Below, in pieces: positions 1-5,422 of a stretch of 8,320 bases of DNA; position 1 is the stretch's first letter, and each line of letters opens with the position of its first letter. The translations under genes were made by a program, and so were the position numbers. The notes under the pieces were generated by a model. It worked only from the letters and a program-made list of their open reading frames with translations, was not told the origin of the DNA and did no database searches. Where the stretch lies: NCBI GenBank assembly GCA_007119095.1, contig SKQI01000143.1, positions 1 to 8,320 on the forward strand, in the 5' to 3' direction. The stretch is from Wenzhouxiangella sp. (GTDB taxonomy: Bacteria > Pseudomonadota > Gammaproteobacteria > Xanthomonadales > Wenzhouxiangellaceae).

Positions 1-653
1 CCATCGCGATTCAGGGTCGCAATGGCGGCGCCAATCGCCGCTGTATCACCGACTGGTGTTTCACCGGAGACGATCAGGTCGCGCTGCGAGAAACTGCCCA
101 GGCTGCCGCGAATCCTGGCCGATGGTTCTCTGCCCAGACGCCGGGTGACATATTTCACCGCGCCTCCAATGGTATTGCGACCATACAGCGTGCCCTGGGG
201 ACCGCGCAGTACTTCGATGCGCTCGACATCATAAATATCCAGCACAGCCCCCTGGGGACGGTTCAGATAGACATCATCGATGTAAATGCCGACGCCGGCC
301 TCAAAGCCAGCGACTGGATCCTGCTGACCGACCCCACGAATAAAGGCGGTCAAGGTGTTGGTCGTGCCGCGCGACACCTCGAGGGTGGTGTTGGGCACGA
401 CTTGCTTGAGATAGGTGATGTCCTGGGCACCGACATCTGCCAGGGCCTGGCCCGACAGCGTGGTCAGCGAGATCGGGACATCCAGCGCCGACTCCTCGCG
501 GCGACGAGCGGTGACGGTAATCACGTCCACGGGAACGTTACTGAGGTCGGATTCAGTCCCGTCTTCTTCGACCTCGGCAGTCTGGGCGGCCAGCGTGCCC
601 GAAAGACCCAAGGCGATGGCCAGGCTCAAGGCAGACAATCGTGCAGTTTTCAT
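1..653 (-). CDS. TonB-dependent outer-membrane receptor, N-terminal part (runs off left edge)
   Basis: Reading the minus strand from the ATG at 653 gives an open frame of 217 codons to the window edge with no stop. Residues 1-23 look like a Sec signal peptide (MKTARLSALSLAIALGLSG, then LAA before Q24). A TonB box-like segment DVITVTARRREE lies at residues 43-54. It is followed by a plug domain: VPISLTTLSG, the IRGVG segment, IDDVYLNR, and the family hallmark ERIEVLRGPQGTLYGRNTIG with GGAVKYVTRR. These receptors bind a substrate at the cell surface and import it through a beta-barrel using TonB/ExbBD energy. Full members are usually about 650-1000 aa, so the barrel is missing here. The start is supported by a GGAG Shine-Dalgarno at 659-662, five nt from the ATG. 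The substrate cannot be told from the plug; the sequence style resembles the large Xanthomonadales/sphingomonad receptor group rather than a classical siderophore receptor. The divergent GntP permease is a possible partner. Confidence 0.93.
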   Translation of the reverse strand, partial: MKTARLSALSLAIALGLSGTLAAQTAEVEEDGTESDLSNVPVDVITVTARRREESALDVPISLTTLSGQALADVGAQDITYLKQVVPNTTLEVSRGTTNTLTAFIRGVGQQDPVAGFEAGVGIYIDDVYLNRPQGAVLDIYDVERIEVLRGPQGTLYGRNTIGGAVKYVTRRLGREPSARIRGSLGSFSQRDLIVSGETPVGDTAAIGAAIATLNRD

Positions 654-679
654 ATGCGCTCCGGTTTAGTTATGCGTGC

Positions 680-685
680 TTTATA
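680..685 (-). promoter_or_regulatory. Possible -10 element for the TonB-dependent receptor
   Basis: On the minus strand this reads TATAAA, five of six matches to the sigma-70 -10 consensus. It lies 26 nt upstream of the receptor ATG, which would leave a leader of about 20 nt carrying the GGAG ribosome-binding site. No good -35 hexamer is found 16-18 nt further upstream, so an activator may be needed or the match may be chance. Confidence 0.3.
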
Positions 686-742
686 GGTGCGAGGTCTTCC
701 CTCTCCGGGCCAAGAGTGAAGCAGGCGCGGGGTCATGTAACT

Positions 743-756
743 TGTACCTTGGTACA
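743..756. promoter_or_regulatory. 14-bp perfect dyad between receptor and permease genes, candidate operator
   Basis: The sequence TGTACC-TT-GGTACA has two perfect 6-bp inverted arms around a 2-nt centre. Flanking AAC (739-741) and GTT (757-759) extend the symmetry if one unpaired T at 742 is allowed. It sits in the 173-bp divergent intergenic region, 90 nt upstream of the receptor ATG and 70 nt upstream of the permease ATG. That is where a regulator controlling both genes would bind. Symmetric 14-18 bp dyads are typical of dimeric helix-turn-helix repressors or activators (GntR, LacI, TetR types). No regulator gene is visible in this window, so the binding protein is unknown. Confidence 0.45.
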
Positions 757-826
757 GTTCCACCACCAATGCCGGGGCGGCGACCATGATCACCAGTCTC
801 CTATCCTTAGGTTGTGGTCACTTCAG

Positions 827-2140
827 ATGCTCAGTCTCATCGGCCTGCTCGGCGCCCTGGCGCTGCTGATCTACCTCACCATGCGCGGCATGAGCCTGTT
901 CGTGGCCACCCCTCTGTGCGCATTGATCGTCGCCTTGACCGCCGGGGTCCCGCTGCTGCCACCGCTGGCTGGTGAAGATGGGGTCAACCTGGTGACGCAA
1001 TACATGAACGGGTTTACCGGCTTCATCGCCTCCTGGTTTTTCGTCTTTCTGTTCGGCTCGTTGTTCGGCAAGTTGATGGAGTCCTCCGGCGGCGCGGATA
1101 GCGTCTCGCGCTGGATCATCACCCGGCTGGGGACAGACCGGGCGGCGCTGGCCGTGGTGCTGGCCTGTGCCGTCCTGACCTACGGTGGGGTCAGCCTGTT
1201 TGTGGTGGCGTTCTCTGTCTACCCCATGGCACTGGCCCTGTTTCGCGGGGCCAACCTGCCGCGCCGCTTCATCCCGGCAACCCTGGCGTTCGGCTCGGTC
1301 ACCTTCACCATGACCTCGGCCGGCTCGCCAGAGATTCAGAACTGGATTCCGGTGGAGCATCTCGGCACCAGCCCGCTGGCCGCCTGGGAAGCCAGCCTGG
1401 TGGTGGCGATCTTCATGGCGGTAACAGGTTATATCTGGCTGCGCTGGATGTTGCGCCGGGCGGTGGCCCGCGGCGAGGCGTTCGAAGCCCGAGCCGATGA
1501 CCCGGAAGGCACCCGCGAAGACCTGCCCCACCCTGCCCTGGCCCTGATTCCATTAGGGCTGGTGCTCGGCATTTCATTTACCACCCATGACCAGCTCGGC
1601 ACCTCTGCGCTGATTCTTGCTCTGCTGGCCGGCTGTATCGGTGCCGCACTGATCAACGTGCGCCATCTGCACCAGCCGGGCGAGGCACTGACCGAAGGCG
1701 GCACCGGGGCTCTGATTGCCATCGGCAATACCGCTGCCGTGGTCGGCTTTGGCACCGTGGCACGGGTCTCTCCGGCCTTCGATGCCGCCGTGGTCTGGGT
1801 CACCGGCATGCCTGGTTCGGGCCTCGTTTCGGCCGCCATTGCCGTTTCTGCGATCGCCGCCATGACCGGGTCGGCGTCCGGTGGTCAGGCCATTGCCCTG
1901 CCCATCCTAGGGCCGCACTACATGGATCAAGGTGTCGACCCGGATCAATTGCACCGGGTGGTGGCCATTTCCTCGGGCGCGCTGGATTCGCTACCTCACA
2001 ATGGCTACGTGGTCACCACCATTCGTGCAATCTGCAAGGAAACCCATGCCGCCGCTTATGCACCGATGGGCGCGCTGACCGTGATCGTACCGCTGGCCGG
2101 GTTGATTCTGTGTCTGGGGCTGTTCTGGATCGGCCTGTAG
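827..2140 (+). CDS. GntP-family permease (gluconate / hydroxy acid:H+ symporter type)
   Basis: A 437-aa, very hydrophobic integral membrane protein with about 12 predicted membrane segments. The first two are near residues 2-18 and 24-44. Family signs are the segment KLMESSGGADSVSRWI after the second or third helix, the SAGSPEIQNWIP loop, the glycine/serine-rich AAMTGSASGGQAIALPIL stretch, and the C-terminal block SSGALDSLPHNGYVV followed by ICKETHAAAY (residues about 382-411). This block closely resembles the GntP family conserved C-terminal region. Characterised relatives import gluconate, other sugar acids or 3-hydroxybutyrate with protons; the substrate here is unknown. The open frame extends upstream to 641, but that extension is hydrophilic, would overlap the receptor start and cross the whole promoter region, so ATG 827 is preferred. 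Its ribosome-binding site is weak (GTGG at 814-817). An in-frame TTG at 812 is an alternative. The gene is divergent from the receptor and convergent with the nitrilase gene. Confidence 0.85.
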   Translation: MLSLIGLLGALALLIYLTMRGMSLFVATPLCALIVALTAGVPLLPPLAGEDGVNLVTQYMNGFTGFIASWFFVFLFGSLFGKLMESSGGADSVSRWIITRLGTDRAALAVVLACAVLTYGGVSLFVVAFSVYPMALALFRGANLPRRFIPATLAFGSVTFTMTSAGSPEIQNWIPVEHLGTSPLAAWEASLVVAIFMAVTGYIWLRWMLRRAVARGEAFEARADDPEGTREDLPHPALALIPLGLVLGISFTTHDQLGTSALILALLAGCIGAALINVRHLHQPGEALTEGGTGALIAIGNTAAVVGFGTVARVSPAFDAAVVWVTGMPGSGLVSAAIAVSAIAAMTGSASGGQAIALPILGPHYMDQGVDPDQLHRVVAISSGALDSLPHNGYVVTTIRAICKETHAAAYAPMGALTVIVPLAGLILCLGLFWIGL

Positions 2141-2146
2141 CAAGCT

Positions 2147-3097
2147 TCAGTCTTTGAACTCAACGCCGCGCTGACGGCGCCGGTTGACCTGCAGTCGAAG
2201 CACGTCCGGGCGTGAATAGTGACCCGACGGATCGAAATTCTGTCGCGCCCGGCGCACCTCACGCGGGTCGAGATCGGCCATGAACAAACCTTCCTGATCA
2301 ACCACCGGTTCAACCAGCCAGCGACCGTCGGGCGCGGCAATACAGGAGCCGCCGTTGGCCCAGGGCATATCGTCAGTCACCTGTTGCAGATGCTCGCCGT
2401 GCGGCAACTCCTGCGGCCAGTCATCGCGACGCATCAGGGCGCCGGCCGAGAGCACGAAACTGCGTCCTTCCATGGCCATGAAACGGGTGATATCGCGGGT
2501 CAGGCGATCATTGCCTGGCCAGATCGCGACATGCAAATCCTCCCCCTGCCCCTGCAGACTGGCTCGGGCCAGGGGCATCCAGTTCTCCCAGCAATTCAGC
2601 GCACCCACGGTGAAGCCACCCACCGTGTGCGTGCGCAGACCATGACCATCGCCGGTTGCCCAGACCAGACGCTCCTCGTAGGTCGGCATGAGCTTTCGCT
2701 GACAGGCAACCATGGCTCCATCGGCGGCAATACTGACCGCGCTGGCATAAACGCTATCACCGCGATCGGCAGGCCGCTCCAGCACGCCAAGCACCACCGT
2801 CATGGCGTTGCGACGGGCCGCGTCGAAGACCTCGTCGAGGTGCCCGGCCTCAATACAGACAGCCTGATCCACGTAATGGGCAAACAGGTCCTTCTGCAAC
2901 GCCGAATCAAAGCGCGCGCCATCGGTTCGATCCAGCCAGAACGGATAGCCCGGCACCAGGCATTCGCCGAAGGCCAGCAGTTCGACGCCGGCCACGGCAG
3001 CGCGATCGATCTGTTCAATGACCCGGGCCAGGGTCATCTCGCGGTTCAGCCAGACTGGCGCTATCTGGGCGGCGGCAACGCGCAGGCTGGTGCTCAC
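2147..3097 (-). CDS. Carbon-nitrogen hydrolase, nitrilase branch
   Basis: 316 aa, within the usual size of nitrilases. The Glu-Lys-Cys catalytic triad of the carbon-nitrogen hydrolase superfamily is complete: E45 in LLAFGECLVPGYPFW, K135 in CQRKLMPTYEERLVW, and C169 in ALNCWENWMPLARASL. The CWEN context after the catalytic cysteine, the K-(L)MPTYEERLVW block and the C-terminal GHYSRPDVLRL (292-302) are features of true nitrilases (nitrile to carboxylate plus ammonia) rather than of amidases or NAD synthetase domains. No signal peptide is seen, so it is probably cytoplasmic. The start is GTG at 3097, and it overlaps the rimI stop as GTGA, which indicates translational coupling. This is the last gene of the pssA-holD-rimI unit; its stop lies 6 nt from the convergent permease stop. 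The natural substrate is unknown; plant- or amino-acid-derived nitriles or cyanide-type compounds are possibilities known for the family. Confidence 0.88.
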   Translation of the reverse strand: MSTSLRVAAAQIAPVWLNREMTLARVIEQIDRAAVAGVELLAFGECLVPGYPFWLDRTDGARFDSALQKDLFAHYVDQAVCIEAGHLDEVFDAARRNAMTVVLGVLERPADRGDSVYASAVSIAADGAMVACQRKLMPTYEERLVWATGDGHGLRTHTVGGFTVGALNCWENWMPLARASLQGQGEDLHVAIWPGNDRLTRDITRFMAMEGRSFVLSAGALMRRDDWPQELPHGEHLQQVTDDMPWANGGSCIAAPDGRWLVEPVVDQEGLFMADLDPREVRRARQNFDPSGHYSRPDVLRLQVNRRRQRGVEFKD

Positions 3098-3570
3098 GTA
3101 TCTTCCTCATCGAGATGGCGCACCATGATGACCGCATCCTCGCGACCGTCATGATCCGGGTAGTAACCTGGGCGACGTCCGATAATTCGGAAGCGATTGG
3201 CCTTGTAAAGCTTTACCGCACCCCGGTTGGAAGGACGCACCTCCAGGAACAGGCGCACCATGCCCGCCAGCTTGGCATCCCGGACGACCTGATCGAGCAG
3301 GATTTTAGCCAGGCCTTGGCGGCGGCAGGACGGTGCTACGCAGAGGTTGAGCAAGTGTCCTTCATCGAGGGCAAGCGAGGCCACACTGTAGGCCTGGATC
3401 TCGTCGCCGGCGGCAAGTACCTGGCAGCGGTAGCCGACGCGCAGACAGTCTGAAAATATGCCACGACTCCAGGGGAAGGGATAACTGGCCTTTTCTATCG
3501 CCTCGACCTGGTCGAGATCCTGACGAACCATCAACCGGAGCACCAGTTCCGGGCTGAGCACTGCCGCCAT
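3094..3570 (-). CDS. rimI: RimI-like ribosomal protein S18 alanine N-acetyltransferase
   Basis: 158 aa, a single GNAT domain of about the usual RimI length (near 150 aa). RimI acetylates the N-terminal alanine of ribosomal protein S18 with acetyl-CoA in the cytoplasm. Visible motifs are EKASYPFPWS (26-35) near the N-terminus; LLNLCVAPSCRRQGLAKILL (73-92), where RRQGLA forms the pyrophosphate-binding loop; and LFLEVRPSNRGAVKLYKANR (107-126), with general base candidate E110 and acid candidate Y122. GRRPGYY (131-137) and the DAVIM end also match RimI. ATG 3570 is chosen because it lies 2 nt after the holD stop. A longer frame from 3630 only adds sequence that is read through holD in another frame. 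The preceding holD gene gives the same holD-rimI order as in Escherichia coli, which strengthens the assignment over a generic GNAT. Confidence 0.9.
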   Translation of the reverse strand: MAAVLSPELVLRLMVRQDLDQVEAIEKASYPFPWSRGIFSDCLRVGYRCQVLAAGDEIQAYSVASLALDEGHLLNLCVAPSCRRQGLAKILLDQVVRDAKLAGMVRLFLEVRPSNRGAVKLYKANRFRIIGRRPGYYPDHDGREDAVIMVRHLDEEDT

Positions 3571-3572
3571 CG

Positions 3573-4016
3573 TCAACTTGTACCCAACAGCGGCCGGATC
3601 TTGTGCCAGAGCGCTCGTCTGGCCTGCCAATCGCTGGTCAGTTCGGCGAGGCCGGGGCCTTCGACCAGACCGGGCCAGGCACCCGCGGGCGCCGGGCCGA
3701 ATGACAGGACATGGCGGATACCGCGTTCGGCCAGCTCGTGGGCATCCTCACCGGCCGGTGAGCCCATCGCCCACTGCCCGAAGCGGCAGCGCTCGGGACC
3801 TATGCAGGCGCGAATGTCGTCGATAATGCTGCTGGAATGACCAGCCCAGGGCTGGCGCTGTACCAGCAGGCAATCTCCCTCACCGGATGACAGGCGAATG
3901 CGCGCTACCGGGACCTCGTCATCGGCCTGATGAACCGCCGCCGATGGACGTCGTTCCCACACCGAGATACCGATGGCGTTCAGCCTGGCCAGGGACGCCG
4001 GATCAAGCCTGGTCAT
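3573..4016 (-). CDS. holD: DNA polymerase III psi subunit (HolD-like)
   Basis: 147 aa. Psi bridges the chi subunit (and through it SSB) to the clamp-loader complex of DNA polymerase III. The N-terminus LARLNAIGISVWERRP (residues about 9-24) matches the psi pattern in which an L-x-x-(L/I)-G-I-x-x-W is followed by RRP. The C-terminus GLAELTSDWQARRALWHKI resembles the end of E. coli psi, where a short helix of the type LTDL..N...RAALWQQI occurs. The middle is divergent, as is usual for this fast-evolving subunit. The position directly before rimI is the same as in E. coli and is strong supporting evidence. Start choice: ATG 4016 has GGGAG seven nt upstream (4024-4028), whereas the longer frame from 4061 has no such site and runs deeper into pssA. 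The chosen start overlaps the pssA end by 14 nt, suggesting coupled translation. I judged the match by remembered sequence only. Confidence 0.78.
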   Translation of the reverse strand: MTRLDPASLARLNAIGISVWERRPSAAVHQADDEVPVARIRLSSGEGDCLLVQRQPWAGHSSSIIDDIRACIGPERCRFGQWAMGSPAGEDAHELAERGIRHVLSFGPAPAGAWPGLVEGPGLAELTSDWQARRALWHKIRPLLGTS

Positions 4017-4788
4017 CGCCGGTCTCCCGGCGCCGACGGCGCCGCTGCAGGTAGCGTCCACGCGCAGTCAGCAAAATGCCCGACAGCACATACAGCAAGC
4101 CGATCGTAAACAGCACGGCCGGAGGATCCACGGCCAGCAGCACCAGCACCACCAGCAGCAGGAAGATCCAGGCGAAAGGCACTCGATCGCTGACCGGCCA
4201 GGCCTTGAAACTGAAATAGCGCACGCGCGACACCATCAGGGTCCCCAGCAGCACGGTCAGCACCAACATCGGCCAGGCCACCTGCTCGGGCGCAATGTCA
4301 CGACTGACGCTGAACCAGACTGTGGCGAGGATGGTACCGGCAGCTGCCGGACTGGCAAGCCCCTGGAAATAGGCCTTGTCGGCAACCCCGGCCTGGGTAT
4401 TGAACCTGGCCAGACGCAGCGCAGCGCATGCCGCGTAGAAAAAAGCGGCCAGCCAGCTCAGGGCCTCGGCCACGTTCTCCTGGCTGCCAAGGGTTTGCAA
4501 CGACCAAGTGTAGACCAGCACGGCCGGGGCGATACCGAACGACACCATGTCTGAAAGACTGTCGTATTCAACGCCGAAATCCGACTGCGTGTTGGTCAGC
4601 CGTGCCACCCGTCCATCCACGCCGTCGAGCAGGGCGGCGACGAGTATCGCGATGCAGGCTGCGACCGGCTGGCCTCCGATGGCCGCAACGATCGCGTAAA
4701 ACCCTGCCATCAGGGCCAGAGTAGTCAGCGCATTGGGCAGCAAAAACGCGCCCCTCACGGGTCGACGCTGGTTGGGCTTGTCTGACAT
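4003..4788 (-). CDS. pssA: CDP-diacylglycerol-serine O-phosphatidyltransferase (type II, membrane)
   Basis: 261 aa integral membrane enzyme that joins CDP-diacylglycerol and L-serine to give phosphatidylserine, the precursor of phosphatidylethanolamine. The CDP-alcohol phosphotransferase signature is intact: D55-G-V-D58-G-R-V-A-R at 55-63, then G72, D76 and D80 in FGVEYDSLSDMVSFG. This matches the DGxxAR...G...D...D metal and nucleotide site. The N-terminal FLLPNALTTLALMAGFYAI (15-33) is the typical first helix of the Bacillus-like type II enzyme, unlike the phospholipase D-type PssA of E. coli. FYAACAALRLARFN follows the active site as expected. There are several further hydrophobic segments, and the C-terminus is short and arginine-rich (RRRRRRE). 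It is the first gene of the pssA-holD-rimI-nitrilase unit; its stop lies inside holD. A short AAGG precedes the ATG closely. Confidence 0.93.
   Translation of the reverse strand: MSDKPNQRRPVRGAFLLPNALTTLALMAGFYAIVAAIGGQPVAACIAILVAALLDGVDGRVARLTNTQSDFGVEYDSLSDMVSFGIAPAVLVYTWSLQTLGSQENVAEALSWLAAFFYAACAALRLARFNTQAGVADKAYFQGLASPAAAGTILATVWFSVSRDIAPEQVAWPMLVLTVLLGTLMVSRVRYFSFKAWPVSDRVPFAWIFLLLVVLVLLAVDPPAVLFTIGLLYVLSGILLTARGRYLQRRRRRRETGDDQA
4024..4028 (-). promoter_or_regulatory. Ribosome-binding site deciding the holD start
   Basis: The minus strand reads GGGAG here, seven nt before the ATG at 4016 and inside the 3' end of pssA. It supports the 147-aa form of HolD over the 162-aa open frame and implies that pssA and holD are translated from one transcript. 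Confidence 0.6.
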
Positions 4789-4801
4789 GACCTTGGCTGG
4801 C

Positions 4802-4828
4802 GACTTGTCCAGTGGTTAAAAACAAGTC
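4802..4828. repeat. Inverted repeat upstream of pssA
   Basis: Perfect 7-bp arms GACTTGT (4802-4808) and ACAAGTC (4822-4828) are separated by 13 nt. They lie in the 113-bp divergent region between pssA and the DUF4124 gene. The repeat starts 14 nt upstream of the pssA ATG and would fall just downstream of the possible -10 at 4833-4838, so it could be an operator or a leader hairpin. It has no T-tract and is not a terminator for either neighbour. A repeat of this size may also arise by chance. Confidence 0.35.
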
Positions 4829-4832
4829 AGCA

Positions 4833-4841
4833 AGGATAGCA
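4833..4841 (-). promoter_or_regulatory. Possible extended -10 promoter for the pssA unit
   Basis: The minus strand reads TGC-TATCCT, an extended -10 pattern (TG-N-hexamer) whose hexamer matches the consensus at four of six positions. No good -35 is present 17-18 nt upstream. If used, transcription would start near 4826, giving a leader of about 38 nt containing most of the inverted repeat at 4802-4828. Confidence 0.3.
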
Positions 4842-4901
4842 CTTGCTCCCCGCTACCGTTTGAGGCACAGTCAACACTGGAAAACTGTTTCGGAAATCAT
4901 C

Positions 4902-5345
4902 ATGCCCAACCTGACCAGATCCCTGTCTGTTGCCGCCATTGCGCTGGCTGCTGTGATCAGCGTTCATGCCACGGAAGCGATCTACAAATGGGTGGATGAA
5001 GAGGGCGTGACCCATTTTTCGGCCCAGCCACCGGATGGCGTGGATTATGAACAAGTCATCACCCGGTCCGGCACCACCGCCAGACGTACTGAGGCTCGAA
5101 CAGACAGCGAAACCGCTACAGACGAGGCTGATGCGCAATCGGAATCCGACCTCCGCGCCCGAATAGCCGATCTGGATGCCCTGGCCGAACAGTGCGAACA
5201 AGCCAGAACCAACCTGGCGCTGCTGGCCGAGGCGGGGCCCGTGGTTCTCAGAGACGGTGACGGCAATGAAGTCGACCTGGATAGCGAAGCACGCTTGTCT
5301 TTCGCCGATGAAAACCAGGCTTTCCTTGACGAATGGTGCGATTAA
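4902..5345 (+). CDS. DUF4124 domain protein, predicted periplasmic
   Basis: 147 aa. Residues 1-23 form a signal peptide: a short basic start, a hydrophobic core SVAAIALAAVISV, and a likely cleavage after VHA (23) or TEA (26). The mature protein begins with IYKWVDEEGVTHFSAQPP (27-44), the diagnostic DUF4124 pattern in which a Y-x-W-x-D-x-x-G-x-x-x-(F/Y)-S motif is followed by PP. A polar, acidic linker (about 56-83) leads to a helical C-terminal part with two cysteines, C98 in AEQCEQA and C146 in DEWCD, separated by a DGDGNEVDLD turn (118-127). The cysteines could form a disulphide after export. The molecular role of DUF4124 is not known to me. ATG 4902 is chosen over the longer frame from 4812 because it begins the signal peptide and has GGAA at 4892-4895. 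The gene is divergent from pssA and lies 77 nt before proS. Confidence 0.82.
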   Translation: MPNLTRSLSVAAIALAAVISVHATEAIYKWVDEEGVTHFSAQPPDGVDYEQVITRSGTTARRTEARTDSETATDEADAQSESDLRARIADLDALAEQCEQARTNLALLAEAGPVVLRDGDGNEVDLDSEARLSFADENQAFLDEWCD

Positions 5346-5357
5346 ACCTGCGGACAA

Positions 5358-5388
5358 CTGAAAGCTGCGGTGGACAGCTTGCTAAAAT
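5358..5388 (+). promoter_or_regulatory. Probable sigma-70 extended -10 promoter for proS
   Basis: TGC-TAAAAT at 5380-5388 is an extended -10 with five of six hexamer matches. A weaker -35-like CTGAAA lies at 5358-5363 with a 19-nt spacer, which an extended -10 tolerates. Transcription would begin near 5395, giving a leader of about 28 nt before the proS ATG. The 77-bp gap and this element suggest that proS has its own promoter rather than relying on read-through from the DUF4124 gene. Confidence 0.5.
5362..5380. repeat. Small inverted repeat in the proS promoter region
   Basis: Arms AAGCTG (5362-5367) and CAGCTT (5375-5380) flank a 7-nt loop. The repeat occupies the spacer between the proposed -35 and -10 of proS and follows the DUF4124 stop by 16 nt. 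It is not followed by a T-tract, so it is a poor terminator; it may be an operator or chance. Confidence 0.25.
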
Positions 5389-5422
5389 AATTGGTTGTCT
5401 GATCACGCGCCCCTGAGCAAAC

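Noticed and set aside
641..826. Upstream extension of the permease frame (62 extra residues)
   Set aside because: It would overlap the receptor start and occupy the whole divergent promoter region; the extension is polar and unlike the family N-terminus, which begins at the first membrane helix.
818..1531. 237-codon open frame on the minus strand
   Set aside because: Antisense to the GntP permease; low-complexity Gln/Gly/Arg/His composition and no recognisable domain.
2219..3154. 311-codon open frame on the plus strand
   Set aside because: It is antisense to the nitrilase, which has a complete catalytic triad. The plus-strand translation shows no family motifs and is rich in His, Gln and Arg, as expected for a shadow frame in GC-rich DNA.
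3571..3630. Upstream extension of the rimI frame (20 extra residues)
   Set aside because: It lies within holD, and the RimI fold starts just after ATG 3570, two nt past the holD stop.
4128..4170. CAC/CAG-rich tandem-like stretch
   Set aside because: It encodes a Leu/Val-rich membrane helix of PssA on the minus strand; the repetition is codon bias, not a repeat array.
3973..4554. 193-codon open frame on the plus strand
   Set aside because: Antisense to pssA; its His/Gln-rich product is the reverse of codons for membrane segments.
4827..5357. 176-codon open frame on the minus strand
   Set aside because: Antisense to the DUF4124 gene, which has a signal peptide and a family motif; the minus-strand frame shows neither.
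5361..5381. Stem-loop after the DUF4124 gene as a Rho-independent terminator
   Set aside because: The stem is only 6 bp with A-T pairs at its base and is followed by GCTAAAATAATT, not a T-run; that sequence looks more like a -10 element.
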